Of a stretch of 64,000 nt of DNA, positions 16,731 to 25,481 are shown piece after piece. The DNA lies in contig CAMLJY010000003.1 of assembly GCA_946480465.1 (NCBI GenBank), positions 1-64,000 of the forward strand. Reading direction: 5' to 3'. The notes under the pieces were generated by a model. That model saw only the letters and a program-made list of their open reading frames with translations. It was not told the origin of the DNA and made no database searches. Both the position numbers and the translations under genes were made by a program. The stretch is from an uncultured Burkholderiales bacterium (GTDB taxonomy: Bacteria; Pseudomonadota; Gammaproteobacteria; Burkholderiales; Burkholderiaceae). Numbering within the stretch: the first letter of the stretch is position 1; each line of letters starts with the position of its first letter.

Positions 16731-17150
16731 ATGAGCATGTTCCAGATCTTCGACGTCTCGGGGAGTGCCGTCAGCGCGCAATCGCAGCGCCTGAACACGG
16801 TGGCCTCGAACCTGGCGAACGCCGACACCGTGGCCGGCCCCGATGGCCAGGCCTACAAGGCACGCCAGGTCGTCTTCCAGACCACGCTGATGGGCGAGGT
16901 GGCCAACGGCGCGCCGGCTGCCGGCGTGCGCGTGAGCAACGTGCTGGAGGACAACAGCCCCGGCCGGCGCGTGCACGACCCGAAGCACCCCGGCGCCGAC
17001 GCCAGCGGCTACGTGACCTACAGCAACGTCAACGCGGTCGAGGAGATGGTCAACATGATCTCGGCCTCGCGTTCGTACCAGAACAACATCGAAGTGATGA
17101 ACACGGCCAAGAGCCTGCTGCTGAAAACGCTGCAGCTGGGCCAGTCCTGA
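16731..17150 (+). CDS. flgC: Proximal rod protein FlgC
   Basis: A 139-residue rod component, normal length. It has the N-terminal flagellar rod motif ([15 protein letters not shown]), a KARQVVFQ segment, and the C-terminal motif [20 protein letters not shown] typical of axial proteins, ending in a coiled-coil tail. The ATG at 16731 directly follows the repeat element, whose terminal GGGGGGCTCC supplies a purine-rich leader. flgD starts 14 bases after the stop. Confidence 0.97.
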   Translation: MSMFQIFDVSGSAVSAQSQRLNTVASNLANADTVAGPDGQAYKARQVVFQTTLMGEVANGAPAAGVRVSNVLEDNSPGRRVHDPKHPGADASGYVTYSNVNAVEEMVNMISASRSYQNNIEVMNTAKSLLLKTLQLGQS

Positions 17151-17164
17151 AGAAGGCCTGAAGC

Positions 17165-17824
17165 ATGAGCACCGTCGACAGCGCCACCTCGGGTTCCGCG
17201 GCCACCGCGCTGGGCAGCGCGAGCGGCACCAAGGTTCAGACCGCCAGCGAGCAGACCGACCGCTTCCTGAAGCTGCTGGTCACGCAGATGCAGAACCAGG
17301 ACCCGCTGAACCCGATGGACAACGCGCAGATCACGACGCAGATGGCGCAGATCTCCACCGTCAGCGGCATCGACGACCTGAACAAGTCGATCTCGTCGAT
17401 GAGTTCGATGCTGTTCCAGTCGCAATCGCTGGAGGCCGCGTCGCTGATCGGCAAGAGCGTGCTGGTGCCCGGCAACAAGCTGACGCTCGATGCCGATGGC
17501 AAGACCACCGGCGGTTTCGCGCTCGCCGACTCGGCCACCTCGGTGGTGGTCAGCATCAAGGATTCGTCGGGCAAGGTGATCGACACGATCAAGATGGGCC
17601 CGCAGGAACCCGGCCGGCTCAGCTTCGACTGGACCGCACCGAACAAGAAGCTGACCGGCCTGAGCTTCGAGGTGAGTGCCACCAACAAGGACGTGAAGGT
17701 CGGCACCCAGCCCATGGTGTCCGACACCGTGCGCGCCGTCTATTCCGATGGCGGCCAGCTGGCCGTCGAACTCGACAAGGCCGGCGTCGTCCGCTACAGC
17801 GACGTCAAGGCGATCGCCTCTTAA
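17165..17824 (+). CDS. flgD: Hook cap / hook assembly protein FlgD
   Basis: FlgD caps the growing hook. The 219-residue protein shows the conserved N-terminal region (FLKLLVTQMQNQDPLNPMDN, then AQMAQISTVSGIDDLN), the central Tudor-like and FnIII-like domains, and a C-terminus with VSDTVRAVYSDGGQLAVEL. It lies between flgC and flgE with short spacing, consistent with one operon. Confidence 0.96.
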   Translation: MSTVDSATSGSAATALGSASGTKVQTASEQTDRFLKLLVTQMQNQDPLNPMDNAQITTQMAQISTVSGIDDLNKSISSMSSMLFQSQSLEAASLIGKSVLVPGNKLTLDADGKTTGGFALADSATSVVVSIKDSSGKVIDTIKMGPQEPGRLSFDWTAPNKKLTGLSFEVSATNKDVKVGTQPMVSDTVRAVYSDGGQLAVELDKAGVVRYSDVKAIAS

Positions 17825-17866
17825 CGATTTTCAAGCCGCATCCCGCGCACCCGTAAGGAGCCCACC

Positions 17867-19120
17867 ATGGCATTCCAGCAAGGCCTGTCCGGCCTCAACG
17901 CCACCAGCAAGAACCTGAGCGTCATCGGCAACAACATCGCCAATGCCAACACCTACGGTGCCAAGGCGTCGCGGGCCGAGTTCGCCGACATGTACGCCAA
18001 CGCCCTGGGCGGCGGCAGCGGCTCGCCCATCGGCATCGGCGTGAACCTGGCCGCGGTGACGCAGCGCTTCTCGCAGGGCAACATCACCACCACCGAAAGC
18101 GGACTGGACATCGCCATCAACGGCAATGGCTTTTTCCAGCTCGATTCGGGCGGCACCACCGTCTATTCGCGCAATGGCCAGTTCCAGCTCGACAAGGACG
18201 GCAACATCGTCAACAACGCGGGCCAGAAGCTGCTGGGTTATGCGGCCAATACGGACGGCGCCATCATCCCGTCGACCGTGCAGGCGCTGCGCCTGCCGAC
18301 CGCCGGCGTCGCGCCCTCGGCGACCACGGCGGTGGGGCTGGAGCTGAACCTCGACTCGCGCCTGGCCGGACCCGACGCGGCCCTGGTCTTCGACCCCGCC
18401 GATCCGGACACCTACAACAACGCCACCTCGGTGACGGTGTACGACGACAAGGGCCAGGAACTGGCGCTGACGTTCTACTTCCGCAAGTCCGATACGGTCG
18501 ACGACACCTGGGACATCTACATGACCGCCAATGGCCAGCCGATGCCGGCCAGCGGCAACCCGGTCGTCGACGACATGAACTTCGCGGCCGACGGCGGTTC
18601 GCTGGTGACTCCGGCGGGCACCGTGCCGATCACGGTCGACGCGGGCGTGCCGCTGACGGCCGGCGGTGCGTCGCTGCAGATCGACTTCGACCTCGACATC
18701 TCCGGCGCCACGCAGTACGGCGCCGCCTTCTCGGTGACCGACCTGACGCAGGACGGCTACGCGCCGGGCCAGCTGACGGGCGTCAGCATCGACAAGACCG
18801 GCGTCATCAAGGCCCAGTACTCGAACGGCCAGTCCAAGTCGGCCGGCCAGCTGGTGCTGGCGACCTTCCGCAACCCGCAGGGCCTGCAGCCGCTGGGCGG
18901 CAATGCCTGGGGATCGAGCTTCGGCTCGGGCGACCCGATCATCGGCGCCGCCGGCCAGGGCAACTTCGGCCTGCTGCAGTCGGGCGCGCTGGAAGAGTCC
19001 AACGTCGACCTGACGGCCGAGCTGGTCAGCATGATCACCGCGCAGCGCGCCTACCAGGCGAATGCGCAGTCGATCAAGACCGAAGACCAGGTCCTGCAGA
19101 CGCTCGTGAACCTGCGCTGA
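17867..19120 (+). CDS. flgE: Flagellar hook protein FlgE
   Basis: The hook subunit, 417 residues. The N-terminus MAFQQGLSGLNATSKNL with NNIANANTYGAK and the C-terminal SNVDLTAELVSMITAQRAYQ are the axial-protein coiled-coil ends. The middle contains the FlgE D1/D2 domains, including the VTVYDDKGQELALTFYFRK strand set typical of hook proteins. A GTAAGGAG ribosome site lies six bases before the ATG, the strongest in the operon, fitting a protein needed in about 120 copies. Confidence 0.97.
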   Translation: MAFQQGLSGLNATSKNLSVIGNNIANANTYGAKASRAEFADMYANALGGGSGSPIGIGVNLAAVTQRFSQGNITTTESGLDIAINGNGFFQLDSGGTTVYSRNGQFQLDKDGNIVNNAGQKLLGYAANTDGAIIPSTVQALRLPTAGVAPSATTAVGLELNLDSRLAGPDAALVFDPADPDTYNNATSVTVYDDKGQELALTFYFRKSDTVDDTWDIYMTANGQPMPASGNPVVDDMNFAADGGSLVTPAGTVPITVDAGVPLTAGGASLQIDFDLDISGATQYGAAFSVTDLTQDGYAPGQLTGVSIDKTGVIKAQYSNGQSKSAGQLVLATFRNPQGLQPLGGNAWGSSFGSGDPIIGAAGQGNFGLLQSGALEESNVDLTAELVSMITAQRAYQANAQSIKTEDQVLQTLVNLR

Positions 19121-19151
19121 TTCACCGGACCCGACCGGACGAGGCTGAGCC

Positions 19152-19874
19152 ATGGACCGCATGATCTACCTGGCGATGAGCGGGGCGAAGGCCACGATGC
19201 AGCGCCAGGACGTGGTCTCGCACAACCTGGCGAATGCCTCCACCGTGGGCTTCCGCGCCGAGCTGGCCGCGTTCCGCGCCGTGCCGGTGGTGGGCGAGGG
19301 CGCCAGCACGCGCGTCTACGCGCTGGAGTCCACGCCCGGCTACAACCCCGAGCCCGGGCCGGTGCAGTCCACCGGCCGCGGGCTGGACGTGGCGATGAAA
19401 GGCAACGCCTGGCTCGCGGTGCAGGGGCTGGACGGCACCGAGGCCTACACCCGCGCCGGCTCGCTGGACGTCAACACCGAGGGGCTGCTGACCACCAGCA
19501 ACGGCCTCACGGTGATGGGCGACGGCGGGCCGGTCACGATCCCGCCGAACAGCGAGGTGACGATCGGTGCCGACGGCACGATCAGCGCCAAGTCCGGCAG
19601 CCAGCGGCCGCAGGTGGTGGGGCGCCTGAAGCTGGTGACGCCGGAGGCGCCCCTGACCCGCGGGACGGACGGGCTCTTCCGCGCCGCCGAAGACCTGCCG
19701 GCGGATCCGAATGCCCGCGTCGCCGGCGGCGCGCTGGAAGGCAGCAACGTCTCGGCCATCGAAAGCATGGTCGCGATGATCTCCGCGGCGCGGCAGTTCG
19801 AGCAGCAGATGAAGATGCTCAAGAGCGCCGAGGAGAAGGAGCAGTCGGCGTCCAAGCTGCTGTCTTCGAGCTGA
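19152..19874 (+). CDS. flgF: Rod protein FlgF
   Basis: A 240-residue proximal rod protein. It begins MDRMIYLAMSGAKATMQRQ with SHNLANASTVGFRAE, and has the FlgEFG motif GRGLDVAMKGNAWLAV and a C-terminal SNVSAIESMVAMISAARQFE region. The next gene on the plus strand would normally be flgG within a few tens of bases. Here it is 2.07 kb away because a glycosidase gene on the other strand lies between. Confidence 0.96.
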   Translation: MDRMIYLAMSGAKATMQRQDVVSHNLANASTVGFRAELAAFRAVPVVGEGASTRVYALESTPGYNPEPGPVQSTGRGLDVAMKGNAWLAVQGLDGTEAYTRAGSLDVNTEGLLTTSNGLTVMGDGGPVTIPPNSEVTIGADGTISAKSGSQRPQVVGRLKLVTPEAPLTRGTDGLFRAAEDLPADPNARVAGGALEGSNVSAIESMVAMISAARQFEQQMKMLKSAEEKEQSASKLLSSS

Positions 19875-19928
19875 CGCTGTCCGGGTTCCGGCCGCCCGCG
19901 GCGATGAACGCAGCCGGCGTCGGCCGGG

Positions 19929-21785
19929 TCACTGGCATCCTGCCGCGATGACCCACGTCATCGCCGGACCCAGGTCGGCGAGCGTGCCGCCCTGCGATCC
20001 GGCCAGGTAGTACAAGCGTTGGTCGGACGAGGATATTCCAAGGTAGGTGTCGGTGCCCGCGTAGTAGCGGTAGTAGTACGGCGCCAGTGCCTGCGACGGC
20101 GGCCGCGGTGGCGGCAGCAGTGCCGGATGGTTTGCCTCCCCCCAGTTCATCAGGCAGTCGGCCTGCGCATTCGTCACTGGTGGCAGGCCCTGTCCCGGCC
20201 ACAGCTCCAGGAGCTGCAGGCTTCGCGCCGGGACGTGCATCGAAAGCTGCAGCTGGCCACTCACGACGTCCAGGTTCTGCTTCTGCTCGGTATCGCCCGC
20301 GGCGAGCAGCGCGGCCAGCGCGGCCGCATCGGGCACCGCCGGGTTGCCGGCTGCCGCGATGTCCTGCGGGCCCTGTGGCGGGTTGCGCACCAGTGCGCTC
20401 GCGATGGTGTTGGCGCCGAGTCCTTTCAGTCTCAGCGTATAGCCCTGCGCCGCGCTGCCGTCGTTGGTCACGATCACGATGAGCTTGCCGTCGGCCGCCT
20501 GGCCGCCGAGTGCCAGCAGCGGCGTCGCGTCCGCCGCGTATCCGGGGACGCACGCGCTGCCGGCCGCGCAGACCTGCGTCGCCAGCCCGGTCGCGCCCTT
20601 CAGGTTGGCATGAGCCCGGAACGCCCATGCCGACGGGTTGATGCGCACCGCGTCCGGGACCGACGTGAAATCGAACAGCGACATGATCGTCACCCCGGCA
20701 TAGAAATGCGCGGCGGTGATCCGTTGCGCCGGATCCTGCATCAGCGTCAGCACGCCGGACGCGTACGACTGCAGCCGCTGCTCCGCGTACAGCGCGTTGC
20801 CGCACTGCTGGCCCAGGCCGATGTTCCACTCGGTGACGTGGATCGGTTTGCCGGCACCGCCCTGGCCATCGACCAGCGCGCGCAGCGAACGCAGGAAGCC
20901 GGCGCTGTTGGCCAGCGTCGCCGCGGCGCACTTGTCGTACAGGTGCGCGGAATAGAAGTCGAGGCTGCCGGCGCCAACGTTGGCGATGAAGCCATTGGCC
21001 GGATTGCCGGCCTGCCTGCTCGTCTGCAGCACGCTATGGGTGAAGCCTGGACCGCCTGCCGTCACGCTGCGGCCGGCCGCAGCGGCAGCCGATCGCACGC
21101 GCTGCGTGTTCTCGGCGTACAAGGTGTTGAAGGTCGACGCGCTGCCACGCCAGAAGCCGCCGTCAGGCTCGTTGTGAATCTCGACGAACGCCGGGTCCAA
21201 CGCGACGCCTGGCGTCGGTTTGAACGCGCCGATCAGGTGGCGGTAGATGTTGGTCGCCACCTTGGCCCAGGCGACGGGATCGGCCGTGTCATTGGGGCCA
21301 TTGAAGTCCATGGCCAGGTTCATGTACACCTGCGCGCCGCTGTCGTGGACCTCCGCGGCGATCTGGTCCAGCGCCGTGAAGTCGTAGTTGGCGGCGTTGT
21401 CCAGGTCGGCGTCTGCCGAGGAACTGGGCGTCCACATGAAATGCGGCGGCGCGCCGCTGCCCGTCAAGGTGCACCCCGTGACCGGCACCGAGGGCGTGAC
21501 GCCGACGTTGAGCCGGGTCGCCGCCTGGTAGATGTTGCACAGGCCGACGCCGGCGTCATGCAGCCGCACCTGGCTGATGCCGAACGCGCGGTACAGGGTG
21601 CGCGCGTCGTAGCGCAGGCCCGGCGTGCGTGAATCGAACAGCGGCGGCTTGTTGACGCCGAGCAGGTCCTGCAACGGGGCCTGCGGCTGGGACGCGTCGA
21701 CCTCGACGATCAACTGCGCCGCGGCGCTGCTGCAGGCCAGCATCGGAGGCAGCAGCAGGGGCAGCAGGCGAGGGACGCGGCGCAT
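19929..21785 (-). CDS. Secreted GH39-like glycoside hydrolase with C-terminal YYRYY-type domain
   Basis: The start at 21785 gives a signal peptide ([20 protein letters not shown], cleaved near SAAAQ). Residues of about 30-420 form a clan GH-A barrel. The acid/base Glu206 lies in the motif HNEPDG and the nucleophile Glu319 in VTEWNIG, a pattern seen in GH39-type xylosidases and related enzymes; substrate unknown. A beta-sandwich region follows. The last 75 residues ([13 protein letters not shown], then [16 protein letters not shown], ending in GC) resemble a small unnamed domain at the ends of various betaproteobacterial exported proteins. It lies antisense inside the flg operon. The coding frame is intact at 618 residues. 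Confidence 0.78.
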   Translation of the reverse strand: MRRVPRLLPLLLPPMLACSSAAAQLIVEVDASQPQAPLQDLLGVNKPPLFDSRTPGLRYDARTLYRAFGISQVRLHDAGVGLCNIYQAATRLNVGVTPSVPVTGCTLTGSGAPPHFMWTPSSSADADLDNAANYDFTALDQIAAEVHDSGAQVYMNLAMDFNGPNDTADPVAWAKVATNIYRHLIGAFKPTPGVALDPAFVEIHNEPDGGFWRGSASTFNTLYAENTQRVRSAAAAAGRSVTAGGPGFTHSVLQTSRQAGNPANGFIANVGAGSLDFYSAHLYDKCAAATLANSAGFLRSLRALVDGQGGAGKPIHVTEWNIGLGQQCGNALYAEQRLQSYASGVLTLMQDPAQRITAAHFYAGVTIMSLFDFTSVPDAVRINPSAWAFRAHANLKGATGLATQVCAAGSACVPGYAADATPLLALGGQAADGKLIVIVTNDGSAAQGYTLRLKGLGANTIASALVRNPPQGPQDIAAAGNPAVPDAAALAALLAAGDTEQKQNLDVVSGQLQLSMHVPARSLQLLELWPGQGLPPVTNAQADCLMNWGEANHPALLPPPRPPSQALAPYYYRYYAGTDTYLGISSSDQRLYYLAGSQGGTLADLGPAMTWVIAAGCQ

Positions 21786-21895
21786 CGGCGGACCTCCGGC
21801 ATCTGGGATGGCGGGACGATAGGCCAATCGCCGCCGCGGCGCCAGCAGCCGAGGAATGCGGCCCAAGCAACCTGCTTTTCGGCGCATCGCCCCCC

Positions 21896-21922
21896 TCAAG
21901 TTCCCAGGAAGATGAGAACCAT
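21896..21922 (+). promoter_or_regulatory. FliA-like element upstream of flgG
   Basis: TCAAGTTC, about 10 bases, then GAGAACCAT, with GCTTTTCGGCGC about 15 bases upstream as in the flhA copy. It ends 21 bases before the flgG ATG. It could restore flgG-L expression that the inserted glycosidase would otherwise disconnect from flgB-F. Confidence 0.45.
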
Positions 21923-21943
21923 CATTCCCGTAGGAGCGTCGCC

Positions 21944-22726
21944 ATGATGCGTTCGCTGTGGATCTCGAAGACCGGCATGGAAGCCCAGCAGACCCAGCTG
22001 GACGCCATCTCGCACAACCTGGCCAACACCGGCACCAACGGCTACAAGCGCAGCCACGCGGTGTTCGAGGACCTGATGTACCAGAACCTGCGTCCGGCCG
22101 GTACCAACAGCGCCGACCAGACGCAGATGCCCACCGGCCTGCAGATGGGCCTGGGCGTGCGGGCGGTGGCGATGGCGCGCAACTTCAGCCAGGGCAACCT
22201 GCAGGCCACCGGCAATTCGCTGGACGTGGCGATCAAGGGCCACGGCTTCTTCCAGGTGCAGATGCCCGACGGCTCCACCGCCTACACGCGCGACGGCTCC
22301 TTCCAGCTCAATTCGCAGGGCCAGATCGTCACCAACAACGGCTACGTGGTCCAGCCCGGCATCACCGTGCCGGCCACGGCGCAGTCGATCACGATCACCA
22401 CCGACGGCACGGTGCAGGCCCTGCTGCCGAACGAGACGGCGCCGCAGGCGCTGGGCCAGATCCAGCTGGCCTCGTTCGTGAATCCCGCGGGCCTGGAGCC
22501 GCGCGGCGAAAACCTGTTCATCGAAAGCGCCTCCTCGGGCAATGCCAACGCCGGCGCGCCGCTGTCCAACGGCCTGGGTTCGCTGCAGCAGAACCACGTC
22601 GAGACGAGCAACGTCAACGTCGTCGAGGAACTGGTGTCGATGATCCAGACGCAGCGCGCGTACGAGATCAACTCCAAGGCCATCCAGACCTCCGACCAGA
22701 TGCTGCAGCGGCTGGCGCAGCTCTGA
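21944..22726 (+). CDS. flgG: Distal rod protein FlgG
   Basis: The distal rod subunit, 260 residues, identical in length to the enterobacterial protein. It begins [20 protein letters not shown] with [15 protein letters not shown]. It contains the FlgG-specific region with [22 protein letters not shown] and ends [29 protein letters not shown], then the C-terminal coil. GTAGGAG precedes the ATG. It is separated from flgF by the antisense glycosidase but is followed tightly by flgH. Confidence 0.97.
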   Translation: MMRSLWISKTGMEAQQTQLDAISHNLANTGTNGYKRSHAVFEDLMYQNLRPAGTNSADQTQMPTGLQMGLGVRAVAMARNFSQGNLQATGNSLDVAIKGHGFFQVQMPDGSTAYTRDGSFQLNSQGQIVTNNGYVVQPGITVPATAQSITITTDGTVQALLPNETAPQALGQIQLASFVNPAGLEPRGENLFIESASSGNANAGAPLSNGLGSLQQNHVETSNVNVVEELVSMIQTQRAYEINSKAIQTSDQMLQRLAQL

Positions 22727-22764
22727 TCCGGCGCCAGGCCTCCACCGACATCCGGCACGTCCTC

Positions 22765-23448
22765 ATGAAGACCCTCTCGACGCTGACTCTGATCGCCATC
22801 GGCGCCGCCTTGTGCGGCTGCGAGGCCATGCAGCGCATTCCGCCGGTGGACGTGCTGCAGCCCACGCACGCGCAGCCCGCGCCGCCGCCGGCGCAGCCGC
22901 CGGTGACCGGCTCGATCTTCCAGGCCGGGCGCTACCGCCCGCTGGTGGAAGACCACCGCGCGCGCCTGGTCGGCGACACGCTGACGGTGCAGATCTCGGA
23001 GAAGATCTCGGCCACCTCCAAGGCCACCAGCACGGTCGACAAGACCGGCGCGATGGACGCCTCGGTCAGTGCCTTCCCGGGCGTGAAGGCCAATTCCTTC
23101 GCCGGCGGCCGCGCCTCGCTCGGCACCAGCAGCAGCAACACCTTCCAAGGCAAGGGCGTCACCGAAAGCTCCAACGATTTCTCCGGCGTCATCACCGCCA
23201 CGGTCATCAACGTGCTGCCGAACGGGCACCTGGTGATTTCCGGCGAGAAGCAGATCGGCGTCAACGCCAACGTCGACGTGCTGCGCTTCTCCGGCACGGT
23301 CGATCCGCGCTCGATCGCGCCGGGCAACAGCGTCCTGTCGACGCAGATCGCCAACGTGCGCATCGAGCAGCGCGGCCGCGGCCAGCAGGCCGAGGCCCAG
23401 TCCATGGCCTGGCTGGCGCGCTTCTTCCTGACGCTGCTCCCGATCTGA
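22765..23448 (+). CDS. flgH: L-ring lipoprotein FlgH
   Basis: The outer-membrane ring of the flagellar basal body. The ATG at 22765 gives a lipoprotein signal peptide with lipobox A-L-C-G-C and modified Cys19. The 227-residue product has the typical Pro-rich segment after the anchor, then the ring region (GDTLTVQISEKISATSKA, the NTFQGKGVT segment, and VLPNGHLVISGEKQI, RFSGTVDPRSI), all diagnostic of FlgH. The reading frame is open further upstream, overlapping flgG in another frame, but the lipoprotein signal fixes the start. Confidence 0.96.
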   Translation: MKTLSTLTLIAIGAALCGCEAMQRIPPVDVLQPTHAQPAPPPAQPPVTGSIFQAGRYRPLVEDHRARLVGDTLTVQISEKISATSKATSTVDKTGAMDASVSAFPGVKANSFAGGRASLGTSSSNTFQGKGVTESSNDFSGVITATVINVLPNGHLVISGEKQIGVNANVDVLRFSGTVDPRSIAPGNSVLSTQIANVRIEQRGRGQQAEAQSMAWLARFFLTLLPI

Positions 23449-23453
23449 ACGCC

Positions 23454-24602
23454 ATGCGCAGCACCCGACGCAACAGCAAGGCCGCCGAGCGCTTCCTGCG
23501 CCTGGCGATCGGCGTGAGCTTCGTGCTCGCCAGCGCCGCTCTCTGGTGGCCGGCGCATGCCGCCCGCATCAAGGAAATCGCCAGCGTGCAGGGCGTGCGG
23601 GCCAACCAGCTGGTGGGCTACGGACTGGTGGTGGGCCTGGACGGCACGGGCGACCAGTCCACCCAGGCGCCGTACACCCCGCAGAGCCTGGCCGCGATGC
23701 TGCAGCAGATGGGCGTGACGCTGCCGCCGGGCATCACCATGCAGCCACGCAACGTGGCCGCGGTGATGATCACCACCGAGCTGCCGGCCTTCGCGCAGCC
23801 GGGGCAGCGGCTGGACGTCAACGTCTCGTCGGTCGGCAACGCCAAGAGCCTGCGTGGCGGCACGCTGATCGCGACGCCGCTGAAAGGCGCGGACGGCGAG
23901 ATCTACGCGATGGCGCAGGGCAACCTGCTGGTCGGCGGCGCCGGCGCGGCGGCGGGCGGCTCGAAGGTCCAGATCAACCACCTCGCGGCCGGCCGCATCC
24001 CGGAGGGCGCGACGGTCGAGCGTGCCGTGCCGTCGCCGCTGGGGCAGGGTGGGCTGATGCAGCTGGACCTGAATGCCAACGACTTCAACACCGCGCGCGC
24101 CGTGGCCGCGTCGATCAACGAGACGAAGGGTGCCGGCACCGCGCAGGCCATGGACGGCCGCGTCGTCAAGGTGCGGCTGCCGGCCGACCCGGGCGAGATG
24201 GTGGGCTTCATCGCCGACATCGAGAACCTCGACGTCACGCTCGCCAAGCCGGCCGCCCGCGTGGTGCTGAACGCGCGCACCGGCTCGGTCGTCATGAACG
24301 AGGCGGTGACGCTGGCCGAATGCGCGGTGGCGCATGGCTCGCTCTCCGTCACGATCAGCTCGCAGCCGGTCATCAGCCAGCCCAATCCGCTGTCGCCGCA
24401 GGGCCAGACCGTGGTCGCCGAGCGGGCCGACATCGCCATCACCCAGCAGGGGGGCTCGCTGATCCAGTTGCCTGCCGGCGCCAGGCTGTCGGACGTGGTG
24501 AAGGCTTTGAATTCCCTCGGCGCGACGCCGCAGGACCTGCTGGCGATCTTGCAGGCGATGAAAAGCGCCGGTGCCCTGAGAGCCGAACTGGAAGTGATCT
24601 GA
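23454..24602 (+). CDS. flgI: P-ring protein FlgI
   Basis: The periplasmic P-ring subunit, 382 residues. The ATG at 23454, five bases after the flgH stop, gives a cleavable signal peptide ending WWPAHA-AR. The mature protein begins with the family hallmark ARIKEIASVQGVRANQLVGY, followed by GLDGTGDQSTQ and LPPGITMQPRNVAAVMI. The C-terminus ends in the usual PQDLLAILQAMKSAGAL segment. Its stop codon overlaps the flgJ start by one base (TGATG), indicating translational coupling. Confidence 0.97.
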   Translation: MRSTRRNSKAAERFLRLAIGVSFVLASAALWWPAHAARIKEIASVQGVRANQLVGYGLVVGLDGTGDQSTQAPYTPQSLAAMLQQMGVTLPPGITMQPRNVAAVMITTELPAFAQPGQRLDVNVSSVGNAKSLRGGTLIATPLKGADGEIYAMAQGNLLVGGAGAAAGGSKVQINHLAAGRIPEGATVERAVPSPLGQGGLMQLDLNANDFNTARAVAASINETKGAGTAQAMDGRVVKVRLPADPGEMVGFIADIENLDVTLAKPAARVVLNARTGSVVMNEAVTLAECAVAHGSLSVTISSQPVISQPNPLSPQGQTVVAERADIAITQQGGSLIQLPAGARLSDVVKALNSLGATPQDLLAILQAMKSAGALRAELEVI

Positions 24603-25468
24603 TGGCTGCGATTCCTTCGACCACCGCCCTGGCCAGCGATGCGCGCGGCCTGGAAGCGCTGCGCCGCAATGCGGCCAAGGACCCGAAGGCGGCCGTGCGC
24701 GACGCGGCCAGGCAGTTCGAGTCGCTGTTCATGAACGAGCTGCTCAAGAGCATGCGCCAGGCCACGATGGCCAGCGGCCTGATGGACAACCAGGCCACCA
24801 AGCTCGGCACCGAGATGCTTGATGCGCAGCTGGCCACCCAGCTGGCCGGCCAGCCCGGCGGCCTGGCCGACGTGATCGCGCGGCAGCTCGAGCGCCAGAT
24901 GGGCATCACGCCCGGCCCGATCCCGAACACCCGGAGCGCCAACACCAGCCTGCCGCTGGTCAGCCCCCCGAACAGCACGCCCAAGCTGCCGGAGAAGAGC
25001 GCCGCCGGCTTCGTGCAGCAGCACACCGAGGCGGCCCGGGCCGCCGAGGCCGCCACCGGCATCCCGGCCGCGTTCATGATCGCCCAGTCCGCGCACGAGA
25101 CCGGCTGGGGCAAGAAGGAGATCATCGGCCGCGACGGCACCCATTCGAACAACCTGTTCGGCATCAAGGCCGGGGCCAGCTGGAAGGGCCCGACGGTGGA
25201 CGTGCTGACCACCGAGTACATCGGCGGCCGGCCGCAGAAGGTGGTGCAGAAGTTCCGTGCGTACGCCAGCCATGCCGAGTCCTTTGCGGATTACGCCAGG
25301 CTGATCAAGGACAGCCCGCGCTACCAGAACGTGGTGGCCGCCGGCGCCGATGCGAAGGGCTTCGCCCAGGGGCTGCAGCGCGCCGGCTACGCCACCGATC
25401 CGGCCTACGCCGAGAAGCTGACGCGCGTGATCAACACCACGCTGCGCCTGCAGCACAGCCAGGGCTGA
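24602..25468 (+). CDS. flgJ: Rod-binding muramidase FlgJ
   Basis: FlgJ caps the rod and cuts peptidoglycan to let it through. The 288-residue product keeps both domains. The N-terminal rod-binding domain (residues 20-105) contains AARQFESLFMNELLKSMRQA. The C-terminal GH73 N-acetylglucosaminidase domain (about 140-285) has the catalytic Glu166 in SAHETGWG, then NNLFGIK and the FRAYAS-x5-FADYARL motif. The ATG overlaps the flgI stop; a frame extending upstream inside flgI is not real. Confidence 0.96.
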   Translation: MAAIPSTTALASDARGLEALRRNAAKDPKAAVRDAARQFESLFMNELLKSMRQATMASGLMDNQATKLGTEMLDAQLATQLAGQPGGLADVIARQLERQMGITPGPIPNTRSANTSLPLVSPPNSTPKLPEKSAAGFVQQHTEAARAAEAATGIPAAFMIAQSAHETGWGKKEIIGRDGTHSNNLFGIKAGASWKGPTVDVLTTEYIGGRPQKVVQKFRAYASHAESFADYARLIKDSPRYQNVVAAGADAKGFAQGLQRAGYATDPAYAEKLTRVINTTLRLQHSQG

Positions 25469-25481
25469 CCAGGAGCCGACC

